Shown: positions 53,464 through 62,150 of the stretch, one piece after another
Layout: the number at the start of each line of letters is the position of its first letter
How positions within the stretch are numbered: the stretch's first letter is position 1
Assembly: GCA_965221545.1 (NCBI GenBank)
Contig: OZ244901.1
Span: 1,736,001 to 1,800,000, forward strand
Direction of reading: 5' to 3'
DNA: 64,000 nucleotides
Origin: JAJEFO01 sp022819605
GTDB taxonomy: Bacteria > Pseudomonadota > Alphaproteobacteria > Rhodobacterales > Rhodobacteraceae
Notes under the pieces: generated by a model
Told to the model about the DNA's origin: nothing
The model's input: the letters and a program-made list of their open reading frames with translations, nothing else
The model's database searches: none
Program-made: the position numbers and the translations under genes

Positions 53464-54750
53464 CTAGAACAGGTTGACGCCTTCGAGGTCTTCCGCTTTC
53501 AGCCGGAAGCGTATGACGTTGCCCTCGTGCAGGCCGGCCAGTTGCTCTTTGACATACGCGACAACCTCGTCCCTGTCTGCTTCAGGCACACCTGCCTCAG
53601 CCGCCATTGCGAGAACCTCTTCATGTCGAAACTCCTTGAACTCAACGACACATTGATGGACGGCGGCACGGACAAATTCCCTGTATGTCAGCGCGGCCTT
53701 CTCAGGGCTCTCCACCTCGGCACGAAGTATCCGATACTTTTCTGCAGAAGCCAGATAGGCGTCAATGCAGACTTCGCGAAACAGCGACACGTTATTCAAC
53801 TCGTAGACGCCGATCAGCCCGTCGATGTAGGCCCGGTCATCCATCGTCGTGAATGACATCGGAGCGAAGCCTGACTTTAGGAGCGGGATGTTGGACACCA
53901 CGCGCGAGGTTCGCTTGTTGACATCGGCGAAGGCCTGCAAATACGGAATGTGAACGAGCAGGAAGAAGGATTGCTCGAAGGGATCCCTGATTTGCAGAGA
54001 CTTGTGGATCAGGATGTCGAACTCTTCTTGAATCGCGACCGCGTCGTCGAGCGGTCGATAGCTGGAATGCGAAATTCCGACCGGCATGGCGCGCAAGCGT
54101 CCGGACATGGCCGGATCAGCAAGGAGGCCGTCGGACAGGAGCGCGTGGACCGAAAAGAGGTCGTGTCGGCGAAGGCTGATTTCTTCGAGATTTTCGACGA
54201 CATTTTGGATGGCATCTTTGTGGTTAAGGATCATCAAGGCTTCTTTGCGGTTCTTGCCACCGGCCTCCTCGCCGAATCGGATCAGGCGTTCTGTTTGCAG
54301 GACATCGTAGGTGTTGCCTTCCATGCGTGAAGACGCCCAGCTGAGATCGACCAACAGTTGTTCGAGAATGCCTCGCGCGTAAGTGCCCGCCGGCATTTCG
54401 CCGCCGTGGGGTCGACCGGCCTCCAACATGCGGTCGCGTTCAGCCTGCGACAGATACCACGTCCTTCCGGGAATGTAGGCGTCAAGAAATCCCGCTTGGA
54501 ATTCGATCGGCGGACGTCGATTGTAGGGCACAGAGAGATGGGCGCGCACAACGGCCGAACCAGCGATTTGGTAGCCTGTTGCCCTACCCCTGCCAGAGAC
54601 CTCGAGGCGCCCCTCATCCACGAGTCGTTTGAGCACCCGCCAGACAGTCGTTTCACTTGCGTCCCGTGCCACGCCCTTGTGGATGGCATTCCGACCCGCA
54701 CTTGGGTTCTCGACAACGAAGTCAAGGATGTCGTGCTCCGAAAAGGCCAT
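53464..54750 (-). CDS. Fic-domain protein with N-terminal winged helix and variant active site
   Basis: 428 residues from ATG 54750 (a TTG at 54765 gives five more). Fic proteins transfer AMP or other phosphate-containing groups to target proteins. Seen: N-terminal HTH (ILDFVVENPSAGRNAIHKGV, ASETTVWRVLKRLVDEGRLE), the autoinhibitory helix SWASSRMEGNTY (S-x-x-x-E-G-N, residues ~137-148), and the Fic loop VHIPYLQAFADVNKRTSRV in place of HPFxDGNGRxxR: catalytic His kept, F-x-D-x-N-x-R partly kept, but Gly replaced by Val and Lys. This variant recurs in a Fic subgroup. It faces an operator-like repeat array and probably represses itself. Confidence 0.85.
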   Translation of the reverse strand: MAFSEHDILDFVVENPSAGRNAIHKGVARDASETTVWRVLKRLVDEGRLEVSGRGRATGYQIAGSAVVRAHLSVPYNRRPPIEFQAGFLDAYIPGRTWYLSQAERDRMLEAGRPHGGEMPAGTYARGILEQLLVDLSWASSRMEGNTYDVLQTERLIRFGEEAGGKNRKEALMILNHKDAIQNVVENLEEISLRRHDLFSVHALLSDGLLADPAMSGRLRAMPVGISHSSYRPLDDAVAIQEEFDILIHKSLQIRDPFEQSFFLLVHIPYLQAFADVNKRTSRVVSNIPLLKSGFAPMSFTTMDDRAYIDGLIGVYELNNVSLFREVCIDAYLASAEKYRILRAEVESPEKAALTYREFVRAAVHQCVVEFKEFRHEEVLAMAAEAGVPEADRDEVVAYVKEQLAGLHEGNVIRFRLKAEDLEGVNLF

Positions 54751-54847
54751 GAAACGATTGTCCAATGTCGTGAAACGATTATCGGTCTGATATAGAATTA
54801 TTTTTTTTCAGAAGGCAGGTTTTCGTTTCACGCTATTTGAAACGATT
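54750..54847. promoter_or_regulatory. Repeat array in the fic promoter
   Basis: TGAAACGATT occurs at 54750-54759, 54771-54780 and 54838-54847, and its inverted form TTTCGTTTCA at 54821-54830. The last two form a perfect palindrome TCGTTTCA-N7-TGAAACGA (54823-54845). The first two are 21 bp apart, two helical turns. An AT-rich minus-strand TATA-like segment (54790-54810) lies between the pairs. Most likely binding sites for the HTH domain of the Fic protein. Confidence 0.7.
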
Positions 54848-55128
54848 TTTCGGTGCACCGTAGAACCTCGGAAGGGCGGGGCGCAGTTACGTGGCAACAA
54901 ATTCGTGTTCATGAGACGCGCCTCCGTGCTGGCCGATCGCCGGATCTGGCTATTTCGGACCGGGGTTGTCCAATGCGGCCTTGTCTTGGCTGTCTCGGTT
55001 ATCCAGTCGATCCGTGGACATCTCGGGATGTAGGACAGGGCACAAGACTCGAAGTGGCACTTGATCTTGGGCTATTCAGGCTGGTGGATTCCAGTGACAG
55101 CAGCAGGCGTTGGTTCACCGATTTTGGT

Positions 55129-56076
55129 TCACCCATGCTGACTCTCGTCGAAGACCAACCTGAATCCCTGATGCGATGTGGTCGTGTCGGCCGTCGTACC
55201 GGTTCGCGCCGCAATGCGATAGCGGAAGCAGTAGCTCTTGTGACACAGGAAAGAGCCGCCCTTCAGGATCTTTGATTTTGGCTGATTGGCATGATGGGCC
55301 CTTGCCCGCTTCGACAACGAGCGGAGCTTGAACGGGTCTGACGACCATTCCCACACGTTGCCGCACATGTTGTAAAGACCGTAGCCGTTCGACGCGAAGG
55401 ACTTAGCCGGCGCAGTGGTCGCGTATCCGTCGCCGCAGGCATTTTCGACAGGAAATTCGCCCTGCCAAATGTTGCAGGGGAAGAAGCTGGAATCGTCGGG
55501 TTCCTCGTCGCCCCATGGAAACGGCACGTCGCCCAATCCGCCTCGTGCTGCATGCTCCCATTCGATTTCGGTGGGGAGGCGTCCGCCCGCCCACTTCGCG
55601 TAGGCTCGCGCATCGTTCCAGGACACATGAACTGCGGGATAATCTGGGCGCCAGGCCTCTTCGGAGCCAGGGCCGTTGATCGAACGCCAAGAGGCGCCAT
55701 CTATCCTGCGCCACCATTCATGGCCAAGCACGGCCTGTGCCTCGGTGACGGATGCCGCAACGTCTCGGTGGAACACGAAGGACCAGCCAAACCGTTCGGC
55801 CTCGGTCTCAAAACCGGTTTCCTCGACGAATGCTGCAAACATTTCGTTCGTGACTGCAGTTTCCATCATGCGAAACCCGGACACGCGCTTGCGTCGAACC
55901 GGACCTTCCTCGTCGGCGGGGATCAGTGGACGGTCTGTGCCAAGAAGTGCGTTACCGCCGGGAATTGCGCGGCAAACATGCATGGCGCGCCGGTCAGTAC
56001 CGGACTCTGGCGCCACGTCCCGTCCTTCGCGTGGCAAGCCATCTCGCATTGGCGTACAGCAACTCTCGTTGTTCAA
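55129..56076 (-). CDS. Formylglycine-generating-enzyme (SUMF1/FGE) family protein
   Basis: About 315 residues from a TTG at 56076 (NNESCCTP segment); other candidate starts are TTG 56166 (TTGA overlap with the previous stop) and ATG 56049. FGE oxidises a Cys in sulfatases to formylglycine. Seen: VTNEMFAAFVEETGFETEAE, AVHVSWNDARAYAKWAGGRL, PTEIEWEHAARGGLGDVPFP and the active-site Cys pair in GGSFLCHKSYCFRYRIAAR, matching human FGE C336/C341. No sulfatase gene is in the window, so the target is elsewhere or different. Confidence 0.87.
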   Translation of the reverse strand: MNNESCCTPMRDGLPREGRDVAPESGTDRRAMHVCRAIPGGNALLGTDRPLIPADEEGPVRRKRVSGFRMMETAVTNEMFAAFVEETGFETEAERFGWSFVFHRDVAASVTEAQAVLGHEWWRRIDGASWRSINGPGSEEAWRPDYPAVHVSWNDARAYAKWAGGRLPTEIEWEHAARGGLGDVPFPWGDEEPDDSSFFPCNIWQGEFPVENACGDGYATTAPAKSFASNGYGLYNMCGNVWEWSSDPFKLRSLSKRARAHHANQPKSKILKGGSFLCHKSYCFRYRIAARTGTTADTTTSHQGFRLVFDESQHG

Positions 56077-56162
56077 CTCGCCCTGCCGAATTTCAATTGC
56101 GCCCGATGCAAAATGTGCCTCATTGCCGGGTTCCTGACCATGAAAAAAGCAAGGTCCGCTCT

Positions 56163-56924
56163 TCAAGACGAGCGCTTGCGGTTCGAGATGACCGAAAGCG
56201 CAGACGGCGTCGGCAATTCAAGGTAGTCATTCGCATGCACGCGGGCGAGACCCTTGAGACAGAGCAGGTTCTTGTCGGCCTCTTCCAGCTTCTGGATCGC
56301 GCTTCGAAGCGTGTCGAAGACCTTGTGCGCGTCCTGCGTCATGGCGGTGATGTAAGGCAGCGCTGGCGTCGAAGGCGTGTGGAGGACTTCCTTAAGAACG
56401 GACGCCAAGTTGCCGAATTCCTTGATGTATTTCCACGACACTGCATCAATGGCGGCAATGTCGGCAACGCGATTAGCGACCGCATGGGCGCTCGCGGCGT
56501 GAGAGCCGGTAATTACCGGCGTGGAGAATCTTAGCCCTTTGTCCTTGGCCATCGCATCGAGGGCGGCCCATCCCGACTGGGATAGCCGATCGTTGACTGC
56601 AGGACGTGCCTCCGCGAACTCGGCCAGCGTCATCCGGCTGTCATCCACTCGCGCAATGATGGTGCTGAAGTAGCGACCTTCCGGGCACGGCAGGTCATGC
56701 ACCGGTGCACCAACCAGTTGCACTGTTCCGTGCAGGTGCGCCCGGTACGGCAGGCCGCATGTCTGGGAAAGCAGGAGCTCGGAATGTCTCCAATGGTCCC
56801 AGGGGTTCCCGTCGCGTGTAAGACTGGTTGGTGCGCCCGGCCAGGCGTCCCGAAAGTTCGCCCAGAGCCGGTCGAGCGCACTTGCGGTCTCCGGCTGGTC
56901 ATACATTGGGAAGCTCGCGATCAT
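56163..56924 (-). CDS. PhnD/SsuA-like phosphate-type ABC substrate-binding protein
   Basis: 253 residues. Seen: MIASFPMYDQPETASALDRL, LLLSQTCGLPYRAHLHGTVQ, YFSTIIARVDDSRMTLAEF, and VADIAAIDAVSWKYIKEFG (phosphate/anion-binding family). No signal peptide is apparent, so it may be cytoplasmic or use a different export route. The start overlaps the TerB-like stop by 4 bp (ATGA), and the FGE gene follows closely. No permease or ATPase partner here. Confidence 0.8.
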   Translation of the reverse strand: MIASFPMYDQPETASALDRLWANFRDAWPGAPTSLTRDGNPWDHWRHSELLLSQTCGLPYRAHLHGTVQLVGAPVHDLPCPEGRYFSTIIARVDDSRMTLAEFAEARPAVNDRLSQSGWAALDAMAKDKGLRFSTPVITGSHAASAHAVANRVADIAAIDAVSWKYIKEFGNLASVLKEVLHTPSTPALPYITAMTQDAHKVFDTLRSAIQKLEEADKNLLCLKGLARVHANDYLELPTPSALSVISNRKRSS

Positions 56925-57361
56925 CCGTTCTTCGCGGCTCGCTGGCGGGCGAGGGCGCTGTCGCGGTCACTGATCCCGAGCATGGGGGCGACGAGGCGCA
57001 TCAATGCATCTTCCTCGTGGTCTCGTGAACCGTCCGCAAGAGCGATCTCCCAAAGAGACTCCATGATTTGTTCGCGATCCTCATGCGGCACGGCCGACTT
57101 GATGGCGCGAGTGAAGCGCACAGTGTCCGGGGCTTCCGATTCAAGCGTCTCGGCATCCCTGCGGACTTCCGCGACTTCGAAAGGAGTCAGGCCAAATCGC
57201 TGTGTCAGAACCTTGTTGATTCGCGACTTCTCCGAATCGTCGTAGCTCCCGTCAGCACGCGCGATTCGGACAAGCAGCGCCGCAAGCGCCATTCGGGAAT
57301 CGTCATCGGATAGCGTTTCGGGTTCAGGTGCCGTCATGCGGCGGAGAAGGTCACCAAACAT
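56921..57361 (-). CDS. TerB-family tellurite-resistance/DUF protein
   Basis: 146 residues from ATG 57361 with a GGTGAGAAA ribosome-binding site. All-helical TerB fold. Seen: the paired acidic loops MALAALLVRIARADGSYDDS and MESLWEIALADGSRDHEEDA, each with the DG-s-D-x-E divalent-metal-like motif of TerB/YebE proteins. Overlaps the PhnD-like gene. Family function unclear; often stress or defence linked. Confidence 0.82.
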   Translation of the reverse strand: MFGDLLRRMTAPEPETLSDDDSRMALAALLVRIARADGSYDDSEKSRINKVLTQRFGLTPFEVAEVRRDAETLESEAPDTVRFTRAIKSAVPHEDREQIMESLWEIALADGSRDHEEDALMRLVAPMLGISDRDSALARQRAAKNG

Positions 57362-57618
57362 TTTCTCACCATATACCTCGGCAACGTAGGTTGCGAGAGG
57401 CGCCGGGCGTTGCGTCGCGCCTGGAATGACCTCTGAGTTCCTGTGCGATCGACAGCACGGGCAACGACCGGGAGTCGCGAAGGGACGAATCGATCTGCAG
57501 GGGGTGAAGGCCCATGGCCAAGTGCCGCGATGAGTCGGCGGTCCAGCATCTGGATGGAGACGCATGTTCCATTTCAGCAACTTGGCCGGAAGTCGTATCG
57601 AGTTTTCTTTCGAGAGCA

Positions 57619-58182
57619 TCAAGTCTCATCGGGAACCAATCCAATGATCTGCAAGAGCGACCTCAGTTCTGTCGTGACTTCAGCCGCACGAATGACGTGC
57701 TCCAACGAAAGCCTCTGCCTCAAGTCCGCTGCAGACATGTTCTTGTGATACGCTGGCCAGAGTGCCTTCAGTTTGCTCATGGAATTGCCAAGTGGAGGGT
57801 CGTCACGCTCATGCCCGGCGAAATGTCGCAACAGCAAGCCCTCGTAGTCTGGTCTCTGCAATACGGCAATGAACCCTTCTTGCTTAAGCACTTCCAGGGC
57901 ATTGCGCCCGCGCTCACGTGAAGCACCGAGACCATCCGCATCGAACATGATCGCCTTTCCGGCCAGTGGCGCTCTCTGCGCTTCCTTGCCCGAGAGACTG
58001 ACTGCCCTATTAGCAAGGGCAAACGTGTCGCCGGCGGGTTGCAGGTTCTTGATTACCAAATGAACGTGCAGTCCTTTAGCATCCGCAAACTCTTGTAGAA
58101 TCCTGCCATAGCCCTGCTCACTCTCCCCCTCGCAGCTGAGAAAAATCCGGGTTCTCCGTTCAATGAGACCTCGGCGACTCAT
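57619..58182 (-). CDS. RloB-like protein (AbiLii type)
   Basis: 187 residues. Seen: FLSCEGESEQGYGRIL near the N-terminus and IMFDADGLG in the middle, a TOPRIM-like acidic pair (E...D-x-D) expected to bind metal, and a conserved LLLRHFAGHE segment. RloB proteins are the second gene of AbiL-type two-gene defence systems, where the putative nuclease acts under control of the ATPase. Start overlaps the ATPase stop (ATGA). Confidence 0.78.
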   Translation of the reverse strand: MSRRGLIERRTRIFLSCEGESEQGYGRILQEFADAKGLHVHLVIKNLQPAGDTFALANRAVSLSGKEAQRAPLAGKAIMFDADGLGASRERGRNALEVLKQEGFIAVLQRPDYEGLLLRHFAGHERDDPPLGNSMSKLKALWPAYHKNMSAADLRQRLSLEHVIRAAEVTTELRSLLQIIGLVPDET

Positions 58183-59390
58183 CCAATGATCGGGACCCCA
58201 CCATAAATCCCACCTAGGTAATTTCGCTGGAAGTTCTCATCCCGACGGATGCCCTTGATGTCATCGAGACCGTAGACCTTGGTTGCAGCCCTTGTGCTCT
58301 TCTCGCAAATTAGCACCTCCTCCTTTAGGAGGTCGTCCAGCAGCGAGACCGAATGGCAACTCATCCAGAGCTGGGCACCGCAGAGGTTTCGGCCCGGGTC
58401 GGAGAACCACCGCAGGATCTCCGGGAGAACGACAGGGTGGATCGCCACGTCGAGTTCGTCAATCACGGCAATTCCGCCACTCGCGAGAACGCGATGGAGC
58501 ATCGGGTAGATTCGAAAGAACTGCTGCGTGCCGTGGCTTTCGATAGCCATGTGTATCGGGCCGTCGAGACCAACGTGCGAGAAATGAGGCACAGGAGGGC
58601 CGTTCTCCGCCAGAATCTGGACTTGATCAACGCCCAGGTCGATGCGTCGGATGTCACGGTTAAGGGCCTCGAGCAATTCCTTGTCCCGAACATAGTCTGC
58701 AAGCAGGTCAAGGTCTTGACGCTCAAACTTGGTTACCAAAATGTTCGTGTCGATCGCGTTTGCACTTTGGATGAATTTCCGGGCGAGATCGTTATTCAAT
58801 TGGCCCAAAGTCGCAATGACACTCGCATCGGGACGCAAAATCCTCTTGAGAATAGAAAGTTCACGCCCGATTCCGACCCAACTGGCCGCCATCACGTTTC
58901 CCGATGCGTCGCGTTCAAGGATCCTGACCAGGCGCGACGAACCGCGCGGTCGGTAGTGCAGGCTTTCGTGTAACACCTGATCCCTTCCATCGGTTCTTGG
59001 AGAGAGTTCAAGCCTGTAGACATAGGGGCACGTCGGAGAGTCGCCGGGAGAGAGGGGATTCTCATGCCCTGCGAACGTGACCGAAAGCACGGTCGGCTTG
59101 TTGACCGTATTTTGGGTGTGGAACTTTTGATAAGGCAGGCCAGAACCTGCGGCACGATCAAAACTGAGTTGAACAAACCAGGACAGGAAAGCGATCGCGC
59201 GCAGCACGTTGGACTTGCCTGAGGCGTTCGCCCCGAAGAGAGCGACCACCCGCGGAGCCCGCACGTCGGTGCCGTCATGGATTCGGACCAGGCGCCCCGG
59301 CTCGTCGGGTACCTTCTTCCCAACAGTCAGGTCAATCAGCTGGCGCTCACGCACGGAGTAGAAGTTCTCGATCTCGAGTTGGTAGATCAT
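58179..59390 (-). CDS. AAA ATPase of an AbiL/RloAB-type defence pair
   Basis: 403 residues. SMC-like ABC/AAA ATPase. Seen: IENFYSVRERQLIDLTVGKK, Walker A LFGANASGKSNVLRAIAFL, a long middle region, and Walker B GGIAVIDELDVAIHPVVLPE, with SCHSVSLLDDLLKEE as the switch region. Proteins of this type sense infection and license the partner effector. The operon has an AT-rich upstream region (59391-59520) unlike the surrounding DNA, suggesting horizontal acquisition. Confidence 0.84.
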   Translation of the reverse strand: MIYQLEIENFYSVRERQLIDLTVGKKVPDEPGRLVRIHDGTDVRAPRVVALFGANASGKSNVLRAIAFLSWFVQLSFDRAAGSGLPYQKFHTQNTVNKPTVLSVTFAGHENPLSPGDSPTCPYVYRLELSPRTDGRDQVLHESLHYRPRGSSRLVRILERDASGNVMAASWVGIGRELSILKRILRPDASVIATLGQLNNDLARKFIQSANAIDTNILVTKFERQDLDLLADYVRDKELLEALNRDIRRIDLGVDQVQILAENGPPVPHFSHVGLDGPIHMAIESHGTQQFFRIYPMLHRVLASGGIAVIDELDVAIHPVVLPEILRWFSDPGRNLCGAQLWMSCHSVSLLDDLLKEEVLICEKSTRAATKVYGLDDIKGIRRDENFQRNYLGGIYGGVPIIG

Positions 59391-59677
59391 GTGTTTCCTC
59401 CACTGGGAAAAATATGATATTGAAACTCAATTTTCAACGAAATTTATGCAATTATGCAATTTTAAGTCCCATGCAGTGGTATTTTAAACCATCCGTTCTA
59501 TTGAGGATGCGGCGCGACGGCACCGTCGGCACAACGTAGCAACGGCCCGTCAACAGGCAAATTGGCGGTCAGGAAGGGGTCGAGCAGGAGCCAGACAATT
59601 CGGGACGCAACCTTCCGGCACTCAGCCCGGTCTTCGGCGTCGCGGGCTGCGAGACGCGCGGTGCCGATACATGTCCG
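59391..59677. promoter_or_regulatory. AT-rich promoter region of the RloAB operon
   Basis: The first 130 bases are strongly AT-rich (TATGATATTGAAACTCAATT, then ATGCAATTATGCAATTTTAA), in contrast with the GC-rich flanks, and contain a direct repeat ATGCAATT. Likely promoter. The remainder is the 3' flank of pyrG. Confidence 0.55.
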
Positions 59678-61321
59678 CTACACCAGCCTGCTTGTCTCCA
59701 CGGCGGCCCGTATGAAGTCCGCGAACAACGGATGCGGTTCAAACGGCTTTGACTTCAGTTCGGGGTGAAACTGCACGCAGACGAACCACGGATGATCAGA
59801 GATCTCGACGGTTTCGGGCAACCGTCCGTCAGGACTCATTCCGGAGAAGCAGAGCCCCTTCTTTTCGAGCTTGTCTTGATATCTTGTATCGATCTCGTAG
59901 CGATGCCGGTGGCGCTCCTCGATAGCGGTGTCTCCGTATATCTTTGCGACCCTTGAGGCTTCCTTGAGATGTGCCGTGTAGGCGCCCAGCCGCATCGTGC
60001 CGCCCTTGTCGTCGCTGATCTTGCGTCTTGAGACATGGTTGCCCTGAATCCATTCCTTCAGGTGATAGACAACCGGCTCGAATCGCTTCTTGCCGGCTTC
60101 GTGGTCGAATTCCTCGGATCCTGCTTCGGCGATGCCGGCAAGGTTGCGGGCTGCCTCTATGACCGCCATCTGCATGCCCAGGCAGATGCCGAAATAGGGA
60201 ATCTTCTTCTCTCGCGCATACCGAGTCGCCCGAATCATGCCTTCGGTTCCCCGCTCCCCGAAGCCTCCTGGGACAAGGATCGCATGAAAGCCCTCGAGAT
60301 GATGGGCCGGATCCTCGTGTTCGAGCATTTCCGAATCGATCCAATTGGCCTCGACGCGCGTGCGGTTGGCCATGCCGCCATGGATCAGCGCCTCGGCGAT
60401 GGACTTGTAGGCGTCCTCGAGCAGCGTGTACTTCCCGACGATCGCGACCCTGACCTCGCCTTCCGCGTTGTCGAGCCGGTCCTTTACGTCACGCCAGCGA
60501 TCCAGCTTGGGCGTAGGTGCCGGCGCGATCCGGAATGCATCAAGAACCGCTTGGTCGAGGCCAAACTCGTGATAGGCAATCGGCGCCTCGTAGATCGACG
60601 CGAGGTCGTAGGCCGGTATCACCGCTTCCGGGCGGACATTGCAGAACAGCGCGATCTTTGCGCGTTCCTTTTCGGGGATCTCCATTCTCGAACGGCAGAC
60701 AAGGACATCAGGCTGGAGTCCGATTGCACGGAGCTCCTTGACGCTGTGCTGCGTGGGCTTGGTCTTCAACTCGCGCGACGCGGCGATGTAGGGCAGCAGG
60801 GTCAGGTGCATGAAGATGCACTCATCGCGGGCCTTGTCCTGCGCAAACTGGCGAATCGCCTCGAAGAAGGGCAGCCCTTCGATGTCGCCGACGGTGCCGC
60901 CGATCTCGCAGAGCATGAAATCCGTCTCGTCCTCTCCGATGCTGATGAAGTTCTTGATCTCGTCGGTGACGTGCGGAATTACCTGAATGGTCTTTCCGAG
61001 GTAGTCGCCGCGCCGTTCCTTTTCGAGGACGTTGGAATAGATGCGGCCCGACGAGACGGAATCGGTGCCGCGCGCATGAACGCCGGTGAAGCGCTCGTAG
61101 TGGCCGAGGTCGAGGTCTGTTTCTGCACCGTCATCGGTGACGAAGACCTCGCCGTGCTCGATCGGGCTCATCGTTCCAGGATCTACGTTCAGGTAGGGGT
61201 CGAGTTTCCTCAGCCGAACCGAGTATCCGCGTGCCTGGAGCAACGCTCCGAGCGCGGCGGACGCAAGCCCCTTTCCTAGCGACGACACAACACCGCCGGT
61301 GACAAAGACGAACCTCGCCAT
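59678..61321 (-). CDS. pyrG: CTP synthase
   Basis: 547 residues. Glutamine-dependent conversion of UTP to CTP. Seen: FVTGGVVSSLGKGLASAALG (N-terminal P-loop), KLDPYLNVDPGTMSPIEHGE, FMLCEIGGTVGDIEGLPFFE, and the class I amidotransferase PYFGICLGMQMAVIEAARN (catalytic Cys) with VQFHPELKSKPFEPHPLF (His/Glu). Full length. Upstream secG in the order found in Rhodobacterales. Confidence 0.98.
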   Translation of the reverse strand: MARFVFVTGGVVSSLGKGLASAALGALLQARGYSVRLRKLDPYLNVDPGTMSPIEHGEVFVTDDGAETDLDLGHYERFTGVHARGTDSVSSGRIYSNVLEKERRGDYLGKTIQVIPHVTDEIKNFISIGEDETDFMLCEIGGTVGDIEGLPFFEAIRQFAQDKARDECIFMHLTLLPYIAASRELKTKPTQHSVKELRAIGLQPDVLVCRSRMEIPEKERAKIALFCNVRPEAVIPAYDLASIYEAPIAYHEFGLDQAVLDAFRIAPAPTPKLDRWRDVKDRLDNAEGEVRVAIVGKYTLLEDAYKSIAEALIHGGMANRTRVEANWIDSEMLEHEDPAHHLEGFHAILVPGGFGERGTEGMIRATRYAREKKIPYFGICLGMQMAVIEAARNLAGIAEAGSEEFDHEAGKKRFEPVVYHLKEWIQGNHVSRRKISDDKGGTMRLGAYTAHLKEASRVAKIYGDTAIEERHRHRYEIDTRYQDKLEKKGLCFSGMSPDGRLPETVEISDHPWFVCVQFHPELKSKPFEPHPLFADFIRAAVETSRLV

Positions 61322-61699
61322 CTTCTCGGATACCCCCGTGACCGTGCGTGGCCGCCCGATTCGTCTTTCGAATGACGCGGCATCACGGGGCTACACCATT
61401 AGAGGAATCTCGGCAGTTTGCCAAGTGGGTCACCCTCAATATCTTGAGAAAAATTCCGCAAGAGGCCGAAGTCTTGTGGATTTTCGCCTCGAATGAGCCG
61501 ACCGGAGGCGCTTCACTCGGTCAAGGAGTCACGCGAATTCAGGGTGTTGGCAACCCTCCTGAACGTCCGGATGCAGAGAATTTGCTCGCTGTGCAGCAGA
61601 TGCCCCTCCCGAACTTCTGCCAAGTGGCGCAGCGTTGGTTCGGTCGCGGTCCTGCCCGTCGAAAAACGGTGTTCTGCGAACAGGGAGGCTGCGGGCCCG
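61322..61699. other. Intergenic stretch between secG and pyrG
   Basis: About 380 bp. No tRNA, gene or strong repeat recognised. A short open frame at 61513-61830 on the minus strand overlaps secG and has no family resemblance. Confidence 0.4.
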
Positions 61700-62071
61700 T
61701 TATTCGTCCGCGCGGGGCAGGAGACCTCCGCCTGAGCCGCCGTCGTCAACGGGAGGCAGCAGCGAATCGGCCTCCGGAACCTGGTCCGGTCCTGCGCTTG
61801 TCGCGGGAGACGAAATGCCGAGGCGGTCAAGCACGGAGCCGCTTGCCGAGTTCTGAGCGGCGATGATCGTCAGCGTAAGCGAGGTGATTATGAATGCGAT
61901 CGCGAAGGCCCAGGTCACCTTGCCGAGCGCCGTTGCCGCGCCACGCGAAGTCACAAGCCCGCCGCCTCCGCCGCCAAGGCCAAGGCCACCGCCTTCGGAG
62001 CGCTGCAGGAGCACGACTCCAATGAGGCAGAGTGCGAGAATCAGGTGGACGATGAGAACGACGTTGTCCAT
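61700..62071 (-). CDS. secG: Protein translocase subunit SecG
   Basis: 123 residues from ATG 62071. Auxiliary subunit of SecYEG in the inner membrane. Seen: two spans (NVVLIVHLILALCLIGVVLL and FAIAFIITSLTLTIIAAQN) joined by the glycine-rich SecG loop QRSEGGGLGLGGGGGGLVTS, then a long Ser/Pro/Asp tail usual in Rhodobacterales. Same strand as pyrG. Confidence 0.92.
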   Translation of the reverse strand: MDNVVLIVHLILALCLIGVVLLQRSEGGGLGLGGGGGGLVTSRGAATALGKVTWAFAIAFIITSLTLTIIAAQNSASGSVLDRLGISSPATSAGPDQVPEADSLLPPVDDGGSGGGLLPRADE

Positions 62072-62150
62072 GGCGAATGCGGCCCTGTTTGCGAGTGTGC
62101 GGTATCTATGCGAGCCAATCTCCCTTCGCAACCCCGCTTGCGCCAGACGG

